Positions 7,198 to 14,623 of a stretch of DNA of 20,571 nucleotides are shown here, in pieces. This DNA is from Candidatus Latescibacterota bacterium (lineage in GTDB: Bacteria; Latescibacterota; MVCY01): the NCBI GenBank assembly GCA_030629295.1, contig DAOVPH010000005.1:1-20571 (forward strand), given 5' to 3'. Every line of letters begins with the position of its first letter. Positions within the stretch are counted from its first letter, which is position 1. A model generated the notes under the pieces. It worked only from the letters and a program-made list of their open reading frames with translations. It ran no database searches and had not been told where the DNA came from. Both the position numbers and the translations under genes were made by a program.

Positions 7198-7665
7198 ATG
7201 GTTGAAGAGAAGCAACCCAGCTCTACAGACCGGCTCCAGGGTCAACAGTGGCAGCCCAAGATAGTTGCCTTCCTCTGCCACTGGTGCAGCTATGCCGGGG
7301 CAGATCTGGCCGGAATAAGTAGAATTCAGTATCCGCCCAATATCCGGGTGATAAGGGTTCCCTGTTCCAGCCGGGTGAATCCGCTGCACATCATAAAGGC
7401 CCTGCAACACGGCGCCGATGGAGTGTTGGTATCCGGCTGCCATCCCGGCGACTGTCACTACGGCAGCGGGAACTACCTGGCCCGGCGTAAATTCGCCTTG
7501 CTCAAAAGATTCTTAGAGTTTATTGGAATAGAGCCAGGGAGGGTGCAGTTTTCCTGGGTCTCGGCAGCAGAGGGACAGAAGTTCGCCTCGGTGATCAGGG
7601 AGGTCACCGAAGAGGTGAGGAAGCTCGGCCCTGCCCGGAGATTGGTTAAGAATTTGATGAAGTGA
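7198..7665 (+). CDS. mvhD: Hydrogenase/heterodisulfide reductase iron-sulfur subunit, MvhD/FlxD family
   Basis: A 155-residue electron-transfer subunit of the MvhD (FlpD) family, which normally passes electrons from a hydrogenase, formate dehydrogenase or Flx flavoprotein to HdrA. Family cysteines are visible: C27 and C30 in CHWCSYAGAD, C56 in VRVPCSSR-like context (VIRVPCSSRV), and C81/C86 in GADGVLVSGCHPGDCHY, followed by GNYLARR. Length is typical for the stand-alone subunit. ATG at 7198 follows AAAGGAGA at 7179-7186. The stop overlaps a possible GTG start of the next gene. With the AsrA/AsrB-like proteins downstream this fits FlxD of an Flx-type NAD(P)H-linked complex. HdrA, its usual docking partner, is not encoded in the window. 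Confidence 0.88.
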   Translation: MVEEKQPSSTDRLQGQQWQPKIVAFLCHWCSYAGADLAGISRIQYPPNIRVIRVPCSSRVNPLHIIKALQHGADGVLVSGCHPGDCHYGSGNYLARRKFALLKRFLEFIGIEPGRVQFSWVSAAEGQKFASVIREVTEEVRKLGPARRLVKNLMK

Positions 7666-7721
7666 GTTTGCAGGCAATTCGAGAGAAAAATAGGCAGATC
7701 AAAACGAAGAAGGCTGGACCA

Positions 7722-8708
7722 ATGGATGAAATTGAATCAAAACTGCGACAGACAGCCAAGCAACTGCTCTCCGAAGGCAAGGTTGATCTGCTCATTGGCT
7801 ATCGGCAGGGATCTCTGCCCTCAAAGACCACCCCCTGTTTTATTACCCAGGAACAGGAAGCCGCCGAGCTGGTATGGAACTCATTTTGCACCAATAACCT
7901 TGCTGTCTACCTGCCGGGGTTGTTCAGGCTCGACCCCCGAAGCAAAAAAAGAGAGCAGAAGAAGGTAGGCATTGTGGTTAAAGGATGCGACTGCCGCTCG
8001 CTGGTTGGACACCTGAAAGAAGGCCAGGTGCCCCGAGAAAATCTGGTGATAATCGGTTTGCCCTGCCAGGGAATGATCGATGAGAAAAAGATTGTGGCAA
8101 AACTTGAGGGAAAGGAAATTATAAAGGCCGAGGAGCAGAATGGACAGATCCTGGTAGTAGACGAAAAAGGACAGGAAATAAGGTTGGCGAAAGAGGATTT
8201 CTTGAGAGATTGCTGCCTGGTGTGCCAACATCCAGTTCCTCCCCTGTATGACATTTTAATCGAAGGGAAAACAGCAAGACAAGCAGTTTCAGATGAATAC
8301 ACCGAAGTAAAGGAATTAGAGGAAAGATCCATTGACCAGCGATGGGAATTCTTCCAGAGGCAGATGAGCAAATGTATCAGGTGCTATGCCTGTCGGAACG
8401 CCTGTCCGCTCTGCTATTGTCCGGAGTGCTTTGCTGAGCAATCTCAACCCCGCTGGGTGGGAACAACGGATGACCCTTCCGACATTATGGCATTTCATCT
8501 GGGCAGGATATTTCACACCGCCGGCCGCTGTGTTGACTGCGGTGCCTGCGAGGCCGCCTGCCCAATGGGCGTTGAACTAAGAAAGCTCACCCGAAAACTG
8601 ATCAAAGATGTAGGGGAGCTATTCGGGTATGAGGCCGGGGTCTCTGCTGAAGAGCCTCCACCCCTGGCGACTTATAAGCTGGACGACGATGACGAGTTCA
8701 TTAAATAA
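7722..8708 (+). CDS. Iron-sulfur electron-transfer subunit of an Flx-type complex (FlxC-like)
   Basis: Cytosolic iron-sulfur protein. From the ATG at 7722 it has 328 residues. The N-terminal part (EGKVDLLIGYRQGSLP, later GIVVKGCDCRSL and GLPCQG) resembles the FrhB-like/F420-hydrogenase beta-type domain seen in Flx and HdrA-linked proteins. Two 4Fe-4S clusters are predicted: C218, C221, C224, C228 (CIRCYACRNACP) and C270, C273, C276, C280 (CVDCGACEAACP), with further cysteines in between (CYCPEC, CLVCQ). An upstream GTG at 7662 overlaps the preceding stop by GTGA and would add 20 lysine-rich residues; the ATG is preferred because AGAAGG lies eight bases before it and because the family usually starts close to the 'GKVD..IGY' segment. 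The acidic tail LDDDDEF is ordinary. Assignment as FlxC versus FlxB is by elimination. Confidence 0.85.
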   Translation: MDEIESKLRQTAKQLLSEGKVDLLIGYRQGSLPSKTTPCFITQEQEAAELVWNSFCTNNLAVYLPGLFRLDPRSKKREQKKVGIVVKGCDCRSLVGHLKEGQVPRENLVIIGLPCQGMIDEKKIVAKLEGKEIIKAEEQNGQILVVDEKGQEIRLAKEDFLRDCCLVCQHPVPPLYDILIEGKTARQAVSDEYTEVKELEERSIDQRWEFFQRQMSKCIRCYACRNACPLCYCPECFAEQSQPRWVGTTDDPSDIMAFHLGRIFHTAGRCVDCGACEAACPMGVELRKLTRKLIKDVGELFGYEAGVSAEEPPPLATYKLDDDDEFIK

Positions 8709-8741
8709 ACCCGGGTGACGAACGGAGGGGGAGAAAAGGCT

Positions 8742-8777
8742 TCTCACTTTTCACTTCCCACTTCGCACTTCCCACTT
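8742..8777 (+). repeat. Heptanucleotide tandem repeat, five units
   Basis: Five consecutive seven-base units TCTCACT, TTTCACT, TCCCACT, TCGCACT, TCCCACT plus one base. All share T-N-N-CACT. The array lies in the 129-base gap that separates two otherwise closely packed electron-transfer genes. It recalls the short tandemly repeated heptamers described in some bacterial genomes. It is not coding: the long reading frame through it from a GTG at 8715 has no family match. Confidence 0.75.
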
Positions 8778-8789
8778 GTTTCCGTGGGA

Positions 8790-8805
8790 GGGCTCTCCAG
8801 AGCCC
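8790..8805 (+). repeat. Perfect short hairpin GGGCTC-TCCA-GAGCCC
   Basis: A six-base GC-rich stem with a four-base loop (gggctctccagagccc), 13 bases after the heptamer array and 32 bases before the next start codon. No T-run follows, so a simple intrinsic terminator is unlikely. It may be a REP-like intergenic element or an RNA-stabilising or processing hairpin in the module's transcript. Confidence 0.5.
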
Positions 8806-8821
8806 GAGATAAACCGAAATC

Positions 8822-8828
8822 AAAGGTG
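8822..8828 (+). promoter_or_regulatory. Ribosome binding site deciding the AsrA-like start
   Basis: AAAGGTG lies nine bases before the ATG at 8838. This supports that start over the GTG at 8715, whose frame would run through the heptamer repeat and the hairpin. Confidence 0.5.
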
Positions 8829-8837
8829 TTTTCAGAG

Positions 8838-9875
8838 ATGACCGAGAAAATCCTTACCAAAGACAAGCAAAAAGAGTTTCTGAGTCGACTGATCAAAGTC
8901 TATCAGGTGTTTGCCCCGGTAGAGAAAGAGGGGAATCTGCTCTTCTCTCAGATCAACACCCCAGAGGAGCTGGCAGAGGAGTATCGCAACACCAAACTAC
9001 CGCCCAAGGAGCTGTTCTTCCCTCACTCGGAAGCCCTTTTCCGTTTCCGAAAAGGACAAGTGATCGAGGAGAGCCCTAACGAGGCCGAGAGAGTGATATT
9101 CGGCATGCGTCCCTGCGATGCCAAGAGCCTGACCCTGCTGGATATGGTATTCAATACCGAAGGGTTCAAAGACCCCTATTTCATAGCCAGGAGAGAGAAG
9201 ACCACCGTAATTTCTATCGCCTGCGCTCAACCTCAAATCACCTGCTTCTGTACCTCCTTTGGTGGCAGTCCCGTCTCAGAAGAAGGTTCGGATATCCTGC
9301 TTTTCGATCTGGGTGAAAATTATCTGGTCAAATCCATCACCCCCAAGGGGCAACAGCTTATAGATAGCCTGGGAGGGCTCTTGACTGATGCCCAGAAGTC
9401 TGACCTGAAGAAAAGGGACGAGCTGATCAAAACGGCGCTCGCTGAGATGAAATCGGAAATCCCTACTGAAGGACTGAAAGAGAAATTGGAGGGCATGTTT
9501 GATTCTCCGATATGGGAGAAAATACATCTTAAGTGCCTTGGCTGCGGTATCTGCACCTATCTTTGCCCCACCTGCCACTGCTTTGATATAGTCGACGAGG
9601 CGGTGGATTCCGAAGGCAAGAGGGTCAGAAACTGGGACTCTTGTATGTATCCTCAATTCACAATACAGGCCTCAGGACTGAACCCGCGCCTTTCAAACAA
9701 GGAGAGACTGAGGCAAAGGATGATGCACAAGTTCAACTACTCCGTGTCCAACTATGGCCAGACCTTCTGCGTGGGCTGCGGGAGGTGCATCCGCAACTGC
9801 CCGGTGAATCTTGACATTCGGGAGATCGTAAAGCTGATAAGTGGGAAGCAAGAAGCGGGGAGAAGTTTTCAATGA
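8838..9875 (+). CDS. Iron-sulfur subunit related to AsrA/sulfhydrogenase beta (FlxB-like)
   Basis: A 345-residue cytosolic electron-transfer protein, starting MTEKILTKDKQKEFL. The N-terminal ~200 residues carry the AsrA/HydB-like domain (FGMRPCDAKSL, then SIACAQPQITCFC and SFGGSP). Two 4Fe-4S sites follow: C233, C236, C239, C243 (CLGCGICTYLCP, with extra cysteines C246 and C248) and C311, C314, C317, C321 (CVGCGRCIRNCP). Members shuttle electrons between an NAD(P)H-oxidising flavoprotein and a terminal partner, as in anaerobic sulfite reductase, sulfhydrogenase or the FlxABCD-Hdr complex. The stop overlaps the flavoprotein start by ATGA, so the two are made together. The start at 8838 is chosen because upstream codons cover repeat DNA. 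Which complex it serves is inferred from the MvhD-like gene upstream; no AsrC or hydrogenase catalytic subunit is nearby. Confidence 0.85.
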   Translation: MTEKILTKDKQKEFLSRLIKVYQVFAPVEKEGNLLFSQINTPEELAEEYRNTKLPPKELFFPHSEALFRFRKGQVIEESPNEAERVIFGMRPCDAKSLTLLDMVFNTEGFKDPYFIARREKTTVISIACAQPQITCFCTSFGGSPVSEEGSDILLFDLGENYLVKSITPKGQQLIDSLGGLLTDAQKSDLKKRDELIKTALAEMKSEIPTEGLKEKLEGMFDSPIWEKIHLKCLGCGICTYLCPTCHCFDIVDEAVDSEGKRVRNWDSCMYPQFTIQASGLNPRLSNKERLRQRMMHKFNYSVSNYGQTFCVGCGRCIRNCPVNLDIREIVKLISGKQEAGRSFQ

Positions 9876-10717
9876 CGAATCCATACCAACCCCATCTGGC
9901 CAAGATTACCAGAATAATAGATGAAAACAAAGCAAGGGACCTGAAGACCTTTGAGCTGGCTTTCTGTGATTCCCAGCAGGCGGAGAGGTTCAGCTTTGTC
10001 TGCGGACAGTTTGCACAGGTGTCCGTCTTGGGGGCTGGCGAAGCCCCGTTTGGCATCGCCTCCTCGCCCACCGATCAAGGGTTTCTTCAGTTCACTGTGA
10101 AGCGGTATCCCACCGGGACGGTGACCACTGCCCTGCACAATTGCCAGGAAGGCGATCTGATCGGGGTCAGAGGCCCTTATGGCAATGGTTACCCGATGCA
10201 GTTGTTAGAGGGCAGCAATGTGATGATCGTCGGGGGAGGATTTGCCTTCACCACCCTCAAATCTCTCACTAATTATATCCTTCATCCGGACAACAGAGGG
10301 CGCTTCGGAGAGCTCACCGTGCTCTCTGCTGCTCGCGATCCCGGGGAGATGATATACAAGTACGTGTTGAAAAAATGGAGTGAGCGGGACGATATCCGGC
10401 TTATTCTCACCATTGACAAGGAAGCAGAGGGATGGAAGGAGAAGGTGGGATTTGCCGCCCCGGTGCTGAAACAGATAGATCCGTCGTCAAAGAACGCCGT
10501 GGCGGTGGTGTGTGGCCCGGCAATTATGATAAAGACCTGTGTCGCTGTTTTACTTGAACTGGGATTTGCCGCTGACCGGATACTCACCTCCTTAGAGATG
10601 AGAATGAAATGCGGCATCGGGATGTGCGGCAGATGTAACATCGGCGACAAATATGTCTGCCGAGACGGTCCGGTCTTCACTTACCAGCAGCTTCAAGAAA
10701 TGCCCAAGGAGTATTGA
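9872..10717 (+). CDS. FAD/NAD(P)-binding oxidoreductase subunit with 2Fe-2S site (FlxA/AsrB family)
   Basis: A 281-residue ferredoxin-NADP-reductase-fold protein that would oxidise NADH or NADPH. The FAD-binding strand is P59-F-G-I-A-S-S65 (in place of the R-x-Y-S/T form of plant-type enzymes), followed by TGTVTTALH at 81-89 and GPYGNGYP at 101-108. The pyridine nucleotide site is MIVGGGFAFTTLKSL at ~118-132, with VCGPAIMI at 213-220. The C-terminus has four cysteines, C247, C252, C255 and C263 (KCGIGMCGRCNIG, then YVC), the 2Fe-2S site of the PyrK/AsrB/HydG group. ATGA overlap with the AsrA-like gene. With MvhD-like and two 4Fe-4S proteins upstream, the natural reading is FlxA of an NAD(P)H:heterodisulfide-reductase-linked complex. 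A sulfhydrogenase or sulfite reductase role is less likely as no catalytic subunit is present. Confidence 0.87.
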   Translation: MTNPYQPHLAKITRIIDENKARDLKTFELAFCDSQQAERFSFVCGQFAQVSVLGAGEAPFGIASSPTDQGFLQFTVKRYPTGTVTTALHNCQEGDLIGVRGPYGNGYPMQLLEGSNVMIVGGGFAFTTLKSLTNYILHPDNRGRFGELTVLSAARDPGEMIYKYVLKKWSERDDIRLILTIDKEAEGWKEKVGFAAPVLKQIDPSSKNAVAVVCGPAIMIKTCVAVLLELGFAADRILTSLEMRMKCGIGMCGRCNIGDKYVCRDGPVFTYQQLQEMPKEY

Positions 10718-10741
10718 CCAAGCAGATAGATAATAGGAGTA

Positions 10742-10816
10742 AGCCACAAAGACACTAAGACACCAAGATTAAATAAAACTGACATATTTCCTTTGTGTCT
10801 TTGTGCCTTAGTGGCT
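10742..10816. repeat. 75-bp imperfect inverted repeat (MITE/REP-like intergenic element)
   Basis: Left arm 10742-10767 (AGCCACAAAGACACTAAGAC and six more) and right arm 10791-10816 (ending CCTTAGTGGCT) are reverse complements at 22 of 26 positions by hand alignment, around a 23-base A+T-rich centre. The arm consensus (AGCCACNAAGNCAC...) belongs to a style of non-coding repeat met between genes in many environmental bacterial genomes. It fills most of the gap between the Flx module and pta, and could act as a hairpin between the two transcripts. Confidence 0.7.
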
Positions 10817-10846
10817 GAATAGTTGCTACCTGAGGGATACAAATAG

Positions 10847-11863
10847 ATGCAGCAGATAATAGAGAAAGCCCAACAGAATCCGTTAAAGATCGTCTTTCCT
10901 GAGTATGAAGATGAGCGCATACTAAAAGCCCTGCCTCGCTTGACAAAAGAGGGAATAGCTTATCCTGTGTTGTTAGGCGAAGAGGAGAGGATTACCCGCA
11001 AGGCCAAGGAGCTCGATGTGAATTTAGCAGGTGTGGAGATAGTGAATCCGAACTTCGACCCCAATAAAGAGGAGTATGTGGAACTCCTCTATCAGCGGCT
11101 GGTTAAGAAAGGAATAACCAGAGAACAGGCGGAAGAGCGCATTCTGACTTCCTTATCTTACTATGCTGGGGCGATGGTAAAGACAGGAAGAGCTGCTGGG
11201 GCGGTCTCTGGCGCTGCCCATCCCACCAGCGATACGATTAGGGCTGCCCTTTATACCATAGGCCCCCAGAAGGGAATCAAGATAATCTCCTCTTTTTCTA
11301 TAATGAAGCTTTCTGCCTCTACCTACGCAGATCGAGGGTACTTAGTCTATGCCGACTGTGCGGTAGTGATAGATCCCACAGCAGAACAGTTAGCGGACAT
11401 CGCCATCTGCACGGCAAAATCTGCTGCTCAACTGTTGGAATTGACTCCCCGAGTTGCCCTGCTGTCCTTCTCCACCTATGGTAGTGCTGCCCATCCTTCA
11501 GTGGATAAGGTACGAAGAGCCACTGAAATCGCCCGGCAACGCTGTCCCGATATCTTAATTGACGGAGAACTTCAGGTAGACGCAGCCTTAGTACCTGAGG
11601 TGGCTCGGAGGAAATGCCCTTCTTCACCTGTGGGAGGGAAAGCGAATATCTTGATCTTCCCCAGCTTAAATGCTGGTAACATGGCCTACAAGTTCACCCA
11701 GAGGTTGGCTGGAGCCTCTGTCTACGGACCTCTGCTCCAGGGACTGAGGTATCCTTACGGTGATCTTTCCCGGGGCTGTAGTGTGGAGGATATAATAGGC
11801 GTTGCCGCAGTAACTGTAGTTCAAGCTCAACAAAGGAGAAGAAGTGAAAATACTGGTAATTAA
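10847..11863 (+). CDS. pta: Phosphate acetyltransferase
   Basis: Converts acetyl-CoA and phosphate to acetyl phosphate and CoA in the cytosol; with the next gene it yields ATP and acetate. The 338 residues match the single-domain Pta length. Family blocks are clear: IVFPEYEDERILKAL at ~14-28, GAMVKTGRAAGAVSGAAHPT in the middle, SSFSIM, then DGELQVDAALVPEVA, KANILIFPSLNAGNMAYK and the C-terminal GDLSRGCSVEDII, which hold the phosphate- and CoA-contacting residues of the family. Those C-terminal blocks favour acetyl- over butyryl-transferase. ATG at 10847 has GAGGG at 10832-10836, ten bases upstream. The 3' end overlaps ackA by 20 bases, giving tight co-expression. No regulatory DRTGG or CobB-like domain is present. 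Confidence 0.93.
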   Translation: MQQIIEKAQQNPLKIVFPEYEDERILKALPRLTKEGIAYPVLLGEEERITRKAKELDVNLAGVEIVNPNFDPNKEEYVELLYQRLVKKGITREQAEERILTSLSYYAGAMVKTGRAAGAVSGAAHPTSDTIRAALYTIGPQKGIKIISSFSIMKLSASTYADRGYLVYADCAVVIDPTAEQLADIAICTAKSAAQLLELTPRVALLSFSTYGSAAHPSVDKVRRATEIARQRCPDILIDGELQVDAALVPEVARRKCPSSPVGGKANILIFPSLNAGNMAYKFTQRLAGASVYGPLLQGLRYPYGDLSRGCSVEDIIGVAAVTVVQAQQRRRSENTGN

Positions 11864-13064
11864 TTCTGGAAGTTCTTCAATAAAGTATCAACTGTTTTTG
11901 ATGCCTCAGGAGAAGATATTGGCCAGAGGGCTGTTGGAGAGGATAGGGCTGTCGGGCTCTCTGCTTCACCACGGTCGCGAGGAGAATTCTGAGATAGAAA
12001 TCTCAACAGAGATAAAAGACCATCACCAAGGATTAAGGATAGTTCTGGAAACCCTTTCACATCCCCAGTATGGGGCCATTGAACAGATAGATGAGATAAA
12101 TGCCGTTGGCCACCGGATAGTGCACGGCGGAGAAAAATATACTGCCTCCTGTTTGGTGAACGATAACCTGATCTCCACGGTGAGAGAATTCTGTGAACTG
12201 GCTCCTCTCCACAATCCTCCCAATCTGGCAGGGATAGAGGCCTGTGAAGAATTACTTTCTTCTGTCCCCCAGGTAGCGGTATTTGACACTGCCTTCCATC
12301 AGACCATTGCTGATCACGCTTATCTTTATGCTATTCCTTACGCTTACTATGAAAAGTATCGAGTGAGGAGATACGGTTTCCACGGTACCTCTCATCGCTA
12401 TGTAGCCTTGCGGGCAGCCCAGATATTGGGTCAATCCTTAACAGAATTAAAAATAATCACTTGTCACCTGGGTAATGGCTGCAGTATCACCGCAGTAAAG
12501 GGGGGGAGATCGGTAGAGACTTCTATGGGGTTTACTCCTCTGGAAGGATTAGTGATGGGGACCCGCAGCGGCGACCTCGACCCCGCGGTAGCGTTTTACC
12601 TGATGGAAAAGCTGAACCTATCCGTATCGGAGATGAAACAGATATTGAACAAAAAGAGCGGTCTTCTGGGAGTTTCTGAGATAGGCAGCGATATGCGGGA
12701 TATCTGGAAGGCAAAGGAAACCGGCAATTCCAGGGCAGACTTGAGCCTGAGGATCTTCTGGCACCGGTTGAAGAAGTACATCGGGGCCTATGCCGCAGTT
12801 ATGAATGGCTTAGATATTCTGGTCTTCACCGCTGGTATCGGGGAGAACGACTATCGCACCCGGCAGAAGGTCTGTGAGGGAATGGATTATCTGGGCATAG
12901 AGATAGACGAAGAGAAAAGCGCTGCCGTCCAGGGGGAGGAAGCCATAATCTCGTCTGCTTCTTCCCGGGCGAAGGTCCTGGTAGTCCCCACCAACGAGGA
13001 ACTGATGATCGCTCGGGATACGTATGAGATAGCAAAAGGAAAAAATCAAGGAACAACACGATGA
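11844..13064 (+). CDS. ackA: Acetate kinase
   Basis: Transfers phosphate from acetyl phosphate to ADP, the ATP-forming step of acetate production (reversible for acetate activation). At 406 residues it is of usual length. Both family signatures are present: VINSGSSSIKYQLF at the N-terminus, and GFHGTSHRYV plus HLGNGCSITAVKGGRS and TRSGDLDPA in the middle. RIVHGGEKY carries the acetate-site arginine region, and FTAGIGEND with PTNEELMIARDT closes the C-terminal ATPase-fold domain. The start is a GTG at 11844 inside the pta gene, with AAAGGAGAAGAA just before it. The stop overlaps the leuD-type gene by ATGA. All expected motifs are intact. Confidence 0.96.
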   Translation: MKILVINSGSSSIKYQLFLMPQEKILARGLLERIGLSGSLLHHGREENSEIEISTEIKDHHQGLRIVLETLSHPQYGAIEQIDEINAVGHRIVHGGEKYTASCLVNDNLISTVREFCELAPLHNPPNLAGIEACEELLSSVPQVAVFDTAFHQTIADHAYLYAIPYAYYEKYRVRRYGFHGTSHRYVALRAAQILGQSLTELKIITCHLGNGCSITAVKGGRSVETSMGFTPLEGLVMGTRSGDLDPAVAFYLMEKLNLSVSEMKQILNKKSGLLGVSEIGSDMRDIWKAKETGNSRADLSLRIFWHRLKKYIGAYAAVMNGLDILVFTAGIGENDYRTRQKVCEGMDYLGIEIDEEKSAAVQGEEAIISSASSRAKVLVVPTNEELMIARDTYEIAKGKNQGTTR

Positions 13065-13561
13065 CAATTAAAGGGAGAGCATGGAAATTCGGAGATGGCA
13101 TAAGTACCGATCTTATCTGTCCGGGCAGATATTTTCACCTTCGCTCTAACCTGCCCGAACTGGCCCGCCATGTATTGGAGGATGCAGACCCGGAGTTCGC
13201 CCGGAAGGTTAACAAAGGCGACTTTATAGTTGCCGGTGAAAATTTCGGGTTGGGCTCGAGCAGAGAACATGCGCCCCGAATCATAAAGCTGGCAGGTGTA
13301 GGGGCTGTGCTGGCGAAGTCCTTCGCCAGAATATTCTACCGCAATGCCATAAACATCGGATTGCCGGCCTTAGAATGCAGCACGGATGAAATATCTGCTG
13401 GTGACCTGCTGGAGGCGGACTTTTCTGCGGGCCTAATTTTCGACCGAACCAGAGGATTGGAGCTTAAAGCCAACCCGCTTCCCCCGGTGATGCTGAAGAT
13501 CCTCTCTGACGGTGGCCTGGTAGCTCACATCCAGAAATATGGAGATTTTGAGTTAGACTGA
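13061..13561 (+). CDS. leuD: 3-isopropylmalate dehydratase/homoaconitase-type small subunit (LeuD family)
   Basis: A 166-residue swivelling domain of aconitase-family hydro-lyases, which moves a hydroxyl group on isopropylmalate or a related 2-hydroxyacid once joined to a 4Fe-4S large subunit. It shows KFGDGISTDLICPGRY at 9-24, AGENFGLGSSREHAP at 58-72 (the active-site serine/arginine loop) and FYRNAINIGLP at 92-102. The specificity loop after GRY reads FHLRS, one residue longer by eye than the YLRT-like loop of archaeal homoaconitases, so the substrate cannot be read off. No large subunit (LeuC) is adjacent; instead the gene is ATGA-coupled to ackA. LeuD is the default name; a HACN or dimethylmalate-type hydratase small subunit remains possible. 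Confidence 0.82.
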   Translation: MTIKGRAWKFGDGISTDLICPGRYFHLRSNLPELARHVLEDADPEFARKVNKGDFIVAGENFGLGSSREHAPRIIKLAGVGAVLAKSFARIFYRNAINIGLPALECSTDEISAGDLLEADFSAGLIFDRTRGLELKANPLPPVMLKILSDGGLVAHIQKYGDFELD

Positions 13562-13613
13562 ACACCAATTCCCTTGATTGCTTTTCCTTCTTGTCAGATG
13601 TAATGCCATAATG

Positions 13614-14621
13614 TCAAAACCCCGAGAGCTTATCCCTCACCCCAGGAGAGACCACATATTCTAATTTGCCCTCTTTTTCAAAGAAGATCAGCGCTTCTAC
13701 CTCGTCCAACCGTTCAACTAACTCCATCCCTTTCTCCGGCCCCATAACGAAAACCGCTGTGGCCAGAATGTCGGCATCTGTCGCTGTCCGTGTCCAGACA
13801 GTGACGCTCACACACCCCCTGGCCGGATAACCAGTGTGGGGGTTCAAAATGTGGTGGTACCTTTTGCCGTCCTTTGTGAAGAACCTCTCGTAATCGCCCG
13901 AAGTTGCTACAGCGGGCAATCCCACTTTTCCCACTCTAATGAGCTTTTCCTTCTCTCGGGGATGGCGGATAGCGATTTGCCAGTCTCCGCCGGAAGGCTT
14001 TTTACCATACAGGCGAACATCTCCCCCTGCATCCACCAAGGCGCTTTTAGCGCCTCTCTCCTTCAGAAACTCTACAGCACAGTCCACCGCATAGCCTTTG
14101 GCTACCCCGCCTAAATCCAGCTTCATTTTTGGCTCCAGCAACCGAACCCTTCCCGCATCAAGCTGAATGTTCTGATAGCCAACCAGAGTGAGTGCAGCGG
14201 CAAGTTGCCCCGACAGAGGGACGGCAGGATTGGGTGAGTCAAATCTCCATAACTCTTTTATAAATCCGATGGTAATGTCAAAGGCACCGCCCGAGAGTCC
14301 AGCGAAGTATTGGGATCTCCTAAGCACCTGTCCCATCTCTGGCGAAATCGAAACCCGCTCTTTTCCAGCCATTGAGTTAATAGAAGTGATCTCACTGGTG
14401 GGGGAATAGTTGTCCATCATCCGGTCAATCCGCTCCATCTCCTGGAAGACCTCGGTGAGCAGATTCTGAGCAGTGGAGCTGTCTTTAGCACACAGCTTGA
14501 CTGTGACCACCGTATCCATCATAGGACGCACTGCCTCCCAGAGACGTACTGGACGATAAATCCTCCAGAAGGCAAGGACGACAAGCAGTACAAGCAGAAG
14601 ATAGGAGATAATTCTTTTCAC
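13614..14621 (-). CDS. apbE: FAD:protein FMN transferase (ApbE family)
   Basis: Attaches FMN covalently to threonine or serine of periplasmic or membrane flavoproteins, using FAD and Mg2+. The 335 residues begin with a single hydrophobic segment (~4-20, SYLLLVLLVVLAF) without a lipobox cysteine, so the enzyme is probably anchored with its catalytic domain outside the cytoplasm. Family motifs in order: MMDTVVTVKL, EMERIDRMMDNYSPTSEI, DLGGVAKGYAVD, LVDAGGDVR, YHHILNPHTGYPA and the metal-binding TATDADILATAVFVMG. The start codon is GTG, two bases after the PAP2 stop, so the two genes are translationally coupled. No Rnf, Nqr or FMN-bind target protein is encoded in the window. Confidence 0.92.
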   Translation of the reverse strand: MKRIISYLLLVLLVVLAFWRIYRPVRLWEAVRPMMDTVVTVKLCAKDSSTAQNLLTEVFQEMERIDRMMDNYSPTSEITSINSMAGKERVSISPEMGQVLRRSQYFAGLSGGAFDITIGFIKELWRFDSPNPAVPLSGQLAAALTLVGYQNIQLDAGRVRLLEPKMKLDLGGVAKGYAVDCAVEFLKERGAKSALVDAGGDVRLYGKKPSGGDWQIAIRHPREKEKLIRVGKVGLPAVATSGDYERFFTKDGKRYHHILNPHTGYPARGCVSVTVWTRTATDADILATAVFVMGPEKGMELVERLDEVEALIFFEKEGKLEYVVSPGVRDKLSGF

Positions 14622-14623
14622 AG

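Noticed and set aside
8742..8777. CRISPR-like array
   Set aside because: Units are seven bases long and contiguous with no spacers; no cas gene is present.
8715..8837. A GTG at 8715 that would extend the AsrA-like protein by 41 residues
   Set aside because: The extension translates a heptamer tandem repeat and a hairpin and has no family similarity; ATG 8838 has its own ribosome binding site.
13562..13613. A bidirectional terminator between the converging leuD and apbE genes
   Set aside because: No stem-loop with a T-run could be seen in the 52-base gap, although one is expected there.
13836..14409. Plus-strand open frames within apbE
   Set aside because: They are opposite to all conserved ApbE motifs; shadow frames of a G+C-balanced gene.
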